A stretch of DNA of 64,000 nucleotides, from positions 47,976 to 111,975 of IMG/VR virus record IMGVR_UViG_3300023179_000037. The stretch is one strand, 5' to 3'. Under the pieces are notes generated by a model. It ran no database searches. It was not told the origin of the DNA and was given only the letters and a program-made list of their open reading frames with translations. Every line of letters starts with the position of its first letter. The stretch's first letter is position 1. The stretch comes from a virus. Shown piece by piece: positions 59,993 through 64,000 of this stretch. The position numbers were made by a program, and so were the translations under genes.

Positions 59993-60296
59993 CTATGTTT
60001 CCTACAATGGCTTTCGGTATCAATCCCGGACTACACCAGCACAATGTCTGTATGAATATAAAATACAAATGGATCTGGAGTCTGGTTTGGTTTCTCTATG
60101 GGTGGAGGAACACGATAGCAACCCTTTACTGGACTATGATAAAAAGAACCCTCGATGGGTACTATGTGAGGATTTTACTGGTGAGGTTCGGTTTTACAGG
60201 AGCCTCGATAAATCCCGTACCAAATGGGAAGAATATTCAGCCTATTTTGTGAAGGGTAGGTTAAGAGAGATAAACAGGTTGGATGACAATGAGTGA
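59979..60296 (+). CDS. Small early protein, unknown
   Basis: A 105-aa acidic protein (LDYVSYNGFRYQSRTTPAQC; VEEHDSNPLLDYD; FTGEVRFYRS), predicted beta. ATGs at 59979 and 59985 are possible; overlaps its neighbours. No family recognised. Confidence 0.5.
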   Translation: MGMLDYVSYNGFRYQSRTTPAQCLYEYKIQMDLESGLVSLWVEEHDSNPLLDYDKKNPRWVLCEDFTGEVRFYRSLDKSRTKWEEYSAYFVKGRLREINRLDDNE

Positions 60297-60537
60297 TATA
60301 TCTAAACGCCGATGGGAAATAGACAAAGCTCGCAACAAGAAAATGGAAGAGCTTATGGAAGCTTATGATCGTGATGTCTATTATCCTGCCAAGCGACAAC
60401 TAATAGAAGATTGTATTGCTGATGGTGGGCATAGAGGCGGAAAATATCACGACAACGGTTTTGGTTGGTCATGGTTCTATTGTGGTCGGTGCGGTGACAG
60501 ATACGACATTACTGGACCTAACGGAGAAACAAAATGA
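60289..60537 (+). CDS. Small Cys/His-rich early protein
   Basis: An 82-aa protein with a charged helix (KRRWEIDKARNKKMEELME) and a C-terminal zinc-like part: CIADGGHRGGKYHD, then FYCGRCGDRYD. The CxxC and nearby His/Cys residues suggest a metal knuckle; this type is common in phages. ATG 60289 chosen over 60283. It overlaps the next gene (ATGA). Confidence 0.6.
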   Translation: MSDISKRRWEIDKARNKKMEELMEAYDRDVYYPAKRQLIEDCIADGGHRGGKYHDNGFGWSWFYCGRCGDRYDITGPNGETK

Positions 60538-60725
60538 AAGTGTGGATTGATCCGCCAAGTGGATGGCGCTATGGTTTTCCTAAAATCTATGATCCTGATT
60601 GTGGTAAACCTGTCATGGATTGGCTAGTTAGTGAAGGGTATCCGCAGGCAGAAATAGATGCGTTAGGTAAAGTATTTTTTACCAGATCATGGGGAGTAGA
60701 TGAAGATGCAGACGACCAACCTTGA
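60534..60725 (+). CDS. Small conserved phage protein
   Basis: A 63-aa protein (KVWIDPPSGWRYGFPKIYDP; VMDWLVSEGYPQAEID; FFTRSWGVDED). The same blocks occur in small early proteins of many phages; no function known. Starts by ATGA overlap. Confidence 0.65.
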   Translation: MKVWIDPPSGWRYGFPKIYDPDCGKPVMDWLVSEGYPQAEIDALGKVFFTRSWGVDEDADDQP

Positions 60726-61059
60726 AGTAAATTGCTTAGACGAAGATGGTTACCCAACCGAAGAGTTTCTGACCAGTATTGAAATCTGGAGAGATAGACC
60801 TTTTACTGAACTCTTGGATATGATCAAGCCAAACTGGAAATATTCAGACTTTGGTTATTGGACTCAGCAAGAGGAAATTAACCAGCATGGTCGATCTGTG
60901 ATAGCTTATAGACTCAGTACCGGTGGTTGGTCTGGCAATGAGGATATTATCAGAGCACTACAGGACAATCATATCTTCTGGAGTATTTGCTGGGTTAGCA
61001 GTCATCGTGGGGGACATTATGTATTTGAGGTGAGAGATGAATCAACCCTGGCAAATTAG
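60706..61059 (+). CDS. Small early protein, unknown
   Basis: A 117-aa protein (FLTSIEIWRDRPFTELLDMI; YRLSTGGWSGNEDIIRAL; FWSICWVSSHRGGHYVFEV), mixed alpha/beta. GGGGAG lies 9 bases before ATG 60706 (3 before ATG 60700). The tail overlaps the next gene by 23 bases. It resembles conserved phage proteins of unknown function. Confidence 0.6.
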   Translation: MQTTNLEVNCLDEDGYPTEEFLTSIEIWRDRPFTELLDMIKPNWKYSDFGYWTQQEEINQHGRSVIAYRLSTGGWSGNEDIIRALQDNHIFWSICWVSSHRGGHYVFEVRDESTLAN

Positions 61060-61444
61060 ACTTAAATGGTGGTTAAAGCAACACTGGATTGCAGTATTGC
61101 GTATTTCTTACTTTGTATTGAGTTTTGCTGTTATAGTATTTCTTCTATATGATAGGCAGTCATTGCTACAAAAACCAGTGCCAGCACCAATCATAGTAAA
61201 AGATGATACTGACACTAAAAGAATAGAAAGTCTAGAGCAAGAACTCAAATCCCAATCAACAGCGATTAAACAACTACAGCAGAAGAACGATGAGCTTGCT
61301 GTTACCAATAAACAATTGGAAAAGAGACAACAAACTCAGATTGAATTTTCCAAAAGACTATGTGAATACATATTTGTAATCACTGTAGATAAAAAGATTA
61401 TTCCGAGGCAATGCTTATCTAATCACGACTGGAACAAAGAATAA
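61037..61444 (+). CDS. Single-pass membrane coiled-coil protein (i-spanin-like layout)
   Basis: A 135-aa protein: hydrophobic helix (VLRISYFVLSFAVIVFLLY, about 19-37), then a coiled coil (RIESLEQELKSQSTAIKQLQ) and a Cys-containing tail (RLCEYIFVITVDKK). This N-in, single-membrane, coiled-coil layout is like i-spanins, but the gene is in the early block with no lipoprotein partner, so a different membrane role is possible. Confidence 0.6.
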   Translation: MNQPWQIRLKWWLKQHWIAVLRISYFVLSFAVIVFLLYDRQSLLQKPVPAPIIVKDDTDTKRIESLEQELKSQSTAIKQLQQKNDELAVTNKQLEKRQQTQIEFSKRLCEYIFVITVDKKIIPRQCLSNHDWNKE

Positions 61445-61465
61445 CCCTTCAGAGCGCTCAGGCTC

Positions 61466-61494
61466 TTGACATTCAATACTTTTTCCTTTAGAAT
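61466..61494 (+). promoter_or_regulatory. Early promoter P3 with upstream CCCTTCAG element
   Basis: TTGACA (61466-61471), 17 bases, TAGAAT (61489-61494), then TATGGTATAGAGA. CCCTTCAGAGCGCTCAGGCT directly upstream repeats the P2 element; AGAGC and GCTCT can pair around a 6-base loop. Confidence 0.88.
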
Positions 61495-61520
61495 TATGGT
61501 ATAGAGAAAAGGAGATAAAA

Positions 61521-61742
61521 ATGTATGTTATGCACGATTATGGTCTAGTTCGCATTGTTCGCGAAGGTGACCCTTTCACCAAAGCATTTGACATCGTTGT
61601 TCAATTCCGTGAGAACCTCGAGTCAGATTGGCAAATGTATCACGGATTCAATTCACTCAGTGACGACTATGCTTACACAAATGCTCGAGAAGCTGCTGGT
61701 CGTTGCATCAAAAATCTAGCAGCAAAATTCGCTAGTGCTTAA
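61521..61742 (+). CDS. Small early protein, unknown
   Basis: A 73-aa protein (MYVMHDYGLVRIVREGD; FDIVVQFRENLESDWQMYHG), alpha/beta, with an AAAGGAGAT site after promoter P3. It is alone between promoters P3 and P4. No family recognised. Confidence 0.6.
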   Translation: MYVMHDYGLVRIVREGDPFTKAFDIVVQFRENLESDWQMYHGFNSLSDDYAYTNAREAAGRCIKNLAAKFASA

Positions 61743-61789
61743 ACTCTTTTGTATTCGCTGTCAAGTAACCCTTCAGAACGCTTGGGTGC

Positions 61790-61818
61790 TTGACACGGTG
61801 ATCTTTTGAACATATAAT
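61790..61818 (+). promoter_or_regulatory. Early promoter P4 with upstream CCCTTCAG element
   Basis: TTGACA (61790-61795), 17 bases, TATAAT (61813-61818), then TATGGTATGGTGAA. CCCTTCAGAACGCTTGGGTG upstream is the third copy of the element, with the stem no longer well paired. Confidence 0.9.
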
Positions 61819-61848
61819 TATGGTATGGTGAAGAACAAGGAGATAAAG

Positions 61849-62070
61849 ATGTTCAAAAGTGACTTTGGTATGTTCTCGGAAGAGGGTGACATGGCAGTAG
61901 GGCATCTAATCGACTCTGCTCGTACTTATGGTTGGTCCTGGTCGCAGTGCCTCAAATGGATCAATGCTGTTAGCCGTAGTCGCCCTTCAATTGCAGAAAT
62001 GAACGACACGGCGGTCCGAGAAGTGATCTATGACATTCTAGGATTTGACACCGACTTCTATTCGGAGTAA
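61849..62070 (+). CDS. Small early protein, unknown
   Basis: A 73-aa acidic protein (FKSDFGMFSEEGDMAVGHLI; SWSQCLKWINAVSRSRP; EVIYDILGFDTDF), helical. The ATG at 61849 follows CAAGGAGAT; an earlier in-frame start at 61825 would lie too near the promoter. No family recognised. Confidence 0.6.
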   Translation: MFKSDFGMFSEEGDMAVGHLIDSARTYGWSWSQCLKWINAVSRSRPSIAEMNDTAVREVIYDILGFDTDFYSE

Positions 62071-62081
62071 TACCCCTTCGG

Positions 62082-62110
62082 TTGACACGGGTATCAAAAG
62101 CACATATAAT
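62082..62110 (+). promoter_or_regulatory. Early promoter P5
   Basis: TTGACA (62082-62087), 17 bases, TATAAT (62105-62110), then TATGGTATAGTGAGAAGGAG. Upstream is CCCCTTCGG, a shortened relative of the CCCTTCAG element. Confidence 0.9.
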
Positions 62111-62136
62111 TATGGTATAGTGAGAAGGAGATAGCA

Positions 62137-62439
62137 ATGGCAAAGTTAATGATTCAGACTCAGGTGATGGAAAACTACGGTTCAGCTGAGAATCCCCATT
62201 GGAAAGCAAAGGGTGGCAATGATTACGTTGTCAAGAACTTTACTGCTTTCAACTCTGTCCCCAGTTATATCATGATGATTCGAGATCGTATCGAGATCGA
62301 CAACGATTTCTGTCGCGAGTATATCGTCGACTATAGTGTGGAAACTGACGACTATCTTACTCAAGACGAGAAGTTACAGTTACGCTTTGATGGTAAGATC
62401 TCGTATTCGGCCCAAGAAGTTACTTACGGAGGTGTTTAA
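62137..62439 (+). CDS. Conserved small early protein
   Basis: A 100-aa protein (KLMIQTQVMENYGSAENPHW; KGGNDYVVKNFTAFN; YIVDYSVETDDYLTQDEKLQ). The QTQVMENYG...WK.KGG pattern is frequent in small phage proteins; no function is known. It has AGAAGGAG upstream and overlaps the next gene (TAATG). Confidence 0.65.
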   Translation: MAKLMIQTQVMENYGSAENPHWKAKGGNDYVVKNFTAFNSVPSYIMMIRDRIEIDNDFCREYIVDYSVETDDYLTQDEKLQLRFDGKISYSAQEVTYGGV

Positions 62440-62726
62440 TGAATATCTATACCAGACGTTATCGTAATGCTCTTCGTAAAGCAGCGAAGATCAATCGCAT
62501 GATGAAGAAGGGTTATATCGTCCTGCACGAGGGTACTCCAAATCACAAAGGGTTTGTTCTGCAGGGTAAGGAGCTCTTGCTACAAGCATCAGATAACGTA
62601 TTCTATCGTTTCTACGAGCATACTCCGGACTTTGATCATGGTTACTACACTAGAATTGATGATTGGAATGCAGTATTCAACCGATCTTTTGAAGTCTACG
62701 CACCCACGGCCCGAGTACAGTTATGA
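62439..62726 (+). CDS. Small basic early protein, unknown
   Basis: A 95-aa protein with a basic N-terminal helix (RRYRNALRKAAKINRMMKKG) and a beta-like C-terminal half (YIVLHEGTPNHKGFVLQGKE; VFYRFYEHTPDFD). The layout may suit nucleic-acid binding. Overlaps both neighbours. No family recognised. Confidence 0.55.
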   Translation: MNIYTRRYRNALRKAAKINRMMKKGYIVLHEGTPNHKGFVLQGKELLLQASDNVFYRFYEHTPDFDHGYYTRIDDWNAVFNRSFEVYAPTARVQL

Positions 62727-63058
62727 GCGAATATCAACCCGATGTCTGGGTCATGCTACGGATCACTAGTAAGCTGGTATCTGCAAAGCCTGTGTATAAA
62801 ATTCTTGCTGGCTGGTACGGTGGTTATGCAAAAGATGATATCTGGAAGCTAAACAGTGGCTGTACGAGCGTTGAGACGGACGGTGATTACTATGTGTTTA
62901 CAGGATCTAGCGGTAGTCGATATCGATGCCATGAGAACTTATATCGCACGAATTATCTGACTGGCTCCGTTCTTGCAGATCTTCAGAAAAACACGACTAC
63001 TTCTACCATACAACTCATGCCCGAAACCACTAATTTTCTGGAACTAGATTATGAATGA
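62723..63058 (+). CDS. Small early protein, unknown
   Basis: A 111-aa mostly beta protein (DVWVMLRITSKLVSAKPVYK; ILAGWYGGYAKDD; SVETDGDYYVFTGSSGSRYR). The W-V-x-L...K.LAGWYGGY pattern is like small phage proteins of unknown function. ATGA overlap at the start; its end overlaps the next gene by 8 bases. Confidence 0.6.
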   Translation: MSEYQPDVWVMLRITSKLVSAKPVYKILAGWYGGYAKDDIWKLNSGCTSVETDGDYYVFTGSSGSRYRCHENLYRTNYLTGSVLADLQKNTTTSTIQLMPETTNFLELDYE

Positions 63059-63272
63059 ACGAATTCGAGAACTAGCAACTGAGGCCAGATTGTTAACTGG
63101 ATGGCCAGTAGGCGAAGTTGAATATCAAAAGTTCGCCCAGTTGATTGTTCAAGAATGCCTATTATCCCTGGAGCCAGATTTATACAGTAAAGAAATTGAT
63201 TATGAGTTTGAACAAAGATTCTACAAACGTTGTAGAGACAAAATCATAAAACATTTCGAAGTTGAACAATGA
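63051..63272 (+). CDS. Small conserved phage protein (MNERIRELA family)
   Basis: A 73-aa helical protein: MNERIRELATEARL, KFAQLIVQECLLSL and IKHFEVEQ at the end, the layout of a family very common in early regions of proteobacterial phages, with unknown function. A broken paralogue lies at 63776. Confidence 0.75.
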   Translation: MNERIRELATEARLLTGWPVGEVEYQKFAQLIVQECLLSLEPDLYSKEIDYEFEQRFYKRCRDKIIKHFEVEQ

Positions 63273-63532
63273 ATAGCCAAGAAATCAGTGATGCTGTGTA
63301 TAACTACGCAATGAGTCGTAGCGACTTTACAGCACCTTATGGTGTATTACAAGGTGAGCATATCAACAAAAAAGGCACCAAGTTCAAGAGTGTGACTTTT
63401 GGTCGTGCCAGATCACTTGATGCTACAGTGGAAATCTATAATCGAAATTTTATAATTCTTCGATGTAGTGGTGTTGCTGATCAAGTATTCAACAATTATA
63501 GTGATCTGATGGTCGCATTGCAGGGGTTGTAA
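63269..63532 (+). CDS. Small early protein, unknown
   Basis: An 87-aa protein (SQEISDAVYNYAMSRSDFT; FKSVTFGRARSLDATVEIYN; FIILRCSGVADQVF), alpha/beta. Starts by ATGA overlap; ends by TAATG overlap with a tiny frame. Similar proteins occur in phages without known function. Confidence 0.6.
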   Translation: MNSQEISDAVYNYAMSRSDFTAPYGVLQGEHINKKGTKFKSVTFGRARSLDATVEIYNRNFIILRCSGVADQVFNNYSDLMVALQGL

Positions 63533-63582
63533 TGATGCCAGAACAAATCGTTAGAATTACTGCTAAGGATAAAACTAAATGA
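63532..63582 (+). CDS. Tiny coupled peptide gene
   Basis: A 16-aa frame (MMPEQIVRITAKDKTK) overlapping the stop before it (TAATG) and the start after it (ATGA). It contains AAGGAT that could be the ribosome binding site for the next gene. It may be only a coupling device. Confidence 0.35.
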   Translation: MMPEQIVRITAKDKTK

Positions 63583-63779
63583 CAACAATTAAAAATCAAT
63601 TTCCCGGTGTGACACGTCTAGAAAACGGCGACATAGTGTATGAGGATCATGTTTGGTGGAGTGAAGAATATTATAACGCCGGTCGTAATCCAATTGGTGT
63701 AAACTTTGATGATTCTGTCAATTGTAGATTTACTTTCGATAAAGACGGCAATCTAAAGAATGTGGAATTTATAAAATGA
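63579..63779 (+). CDS. Small early protein, unknown
   Basis: A 66-aa protein (FPGVTRLENGDIVYEDHVWW; NCRFTFDKDGNLKNVEFIK), beta. ATGA overlaps at both ends. No family recognised. Confidence 0.55.
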   Translation: MTTIKNQFPGVTRLENGDIVYEDHVWWSEEYYNAGRNPIGVNFDDSVNCRFTFDKDGNLKNVEFIK

Positions 63780-63991
63780 ACGAACGAATTCGAGAACTTG
63801 CTGAACAGGCTTTTTTTTGATGAATCAACATCACTACCTAGCACCAAGATGTATACTTTTTCTGAACATAAATGAAAAAGTTCGCCGAGTTGATTGTTCG
63901 AACATGTATTGCTAAATGTGATGACTTGAATAGCATGAAGTATATTGCCAATCATTTTGGAGTTGAAGTTAAAGGATTGACAGATGAGTAA
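63776..63991 (+). pseudogene. Frame-disrupted MNERIRELA-family paralogue
   Basis: The start (MNERIRELAEQAFF) matches the 63051 gene in protein and nearly in DNA, but the frame stops at 63818 after a run of eight T (63811-63818). Removing one T opens a frame to 63875, and adding one A in the AAA before 63873 returns to the original frame, which continues KFAELIVRTCIAKCD and NHFGVEVKG to a stop at 63991. That continuation has the family's expected C-terminal blocks. So one intact 71-aa gene has been broken by two opposite shifts, or the assembly has homopolymer errors. The part from ATG 63872 could still be translated. Confidence 0.65.
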
Positions 63992-64000
63992 CATTGTGCT
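63984..64000 (+). CDS. Start of a further gene (partial)
   Basis: ATG at 63984 opens a frame (MSNIV) that overlaps the end of the preceding gene remnant and runs off the window, in line with the overlap style of this block. Too short to identify. Confidence 0.35.

Noticed and set aside
59816-60296. Toxin-antitoxin pair from the AbrB-like gene and the next gene
   Set aside because: The downstream protein shows no MazF, PIN or other toxin motif.
1-64000. tRNA genes
   Set aside because: No cloverleaf with a GTTCRANNC T-arm and matching acceptor stem was seen in the intergenic gaps, though a tRNA scan would be needed to be sure.

Overview
The window looks like about 64 kb of an AT-rich, T4-like tailed phage (myovirus type) infecting a Gram-negative bacterium. 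Every credible gene lies on the + strand, genes are packed with ATGA or TAATG overlaps, and long tail-fibre genes sit beside a T4-like nucleotide and replication block (gp61-type primase, ThyX, class I RNR). Many virion proteins resemble those of cyanophages and other aquatic T4-like phages, but no photosynthesis genes are present. Lipoprotein spanin-like genes and a PlcP/LpxH-type enzyme point to a host with an outer membrane, perhaps an aquatic proteobacterium. The major capsid, portal, terminase, tail sheath and endolysin genes are not in the window. No tRNA or CRISPR was seen.

Region 1 (1-12.2 kb) holds the end of an unidentified gene, an HNH endonuclease and a head-associated block: a PD-(D/E)XK-like protein, a ligase-like nucleotidyltransferase, a zinc metallopeptidase, two adhesin or baseplate-like proteins, a cytidylyltransferase-fold fusion, a Dps ferritin, and three scaffold or internal-head-like proteins. 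Several begin with a short peptide ending in a T4 gp21-like protease site, in three cases exactly after residue 10 as in T4 internal proteins. This suggests enzymes packaged in the head and ejected with the DNA.

Region 2 (12.2-41 kb) is a very large fibre module: 1434-aa and 2438-aa proteins, a row of small modular fibres, two YadA-like fibres with near-identical S74 chaperone tails and foreign-looking base composition, a three-gene glycosyltransferase/FkbM cassette, a fibre protein with an apparently intact cupredoxin copper site, and small head/tail or membrane proteins.

Region 3 (41-50.5 kb) contains primase, ThyX, a MazG-like pyrophosphohydrolase, a spanin/lipoprotein cassette, a 2OG-Fe(II) oxygenase, NrdA, NrdB, dCMP deaminase, a TagD-like cytidylyltransferase, small zinc-ribbon proteins and a GIY-YIG protein.

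Region 4 (50.5-55.4 kb) is the most striking. A PlcP-like metallophosphoesterase and an Agt-like glycosyltransferase bracket a tiny acidic peptide, a RimK-like ATP-grasp ligase, a second metallophosphoesterase and a conserved phage protein. PlcP and Agt are the two enzymes bacteria use to replace phospholipids with glycolipids when phosphate is scarce, so this looks like a phage lipid-remodelling cassette.

Region 5 (55.4-64 kb) carries small early-type genes (GIY-YIG, AAA ATPase, Lar-like, AbrB-like and many unknowns) under at least eight strong sigma70-type promoters with exact 17-bp spacers and unusually conserved flanks. It ends in a frame-disrupted paralogue of a nearby small gene.
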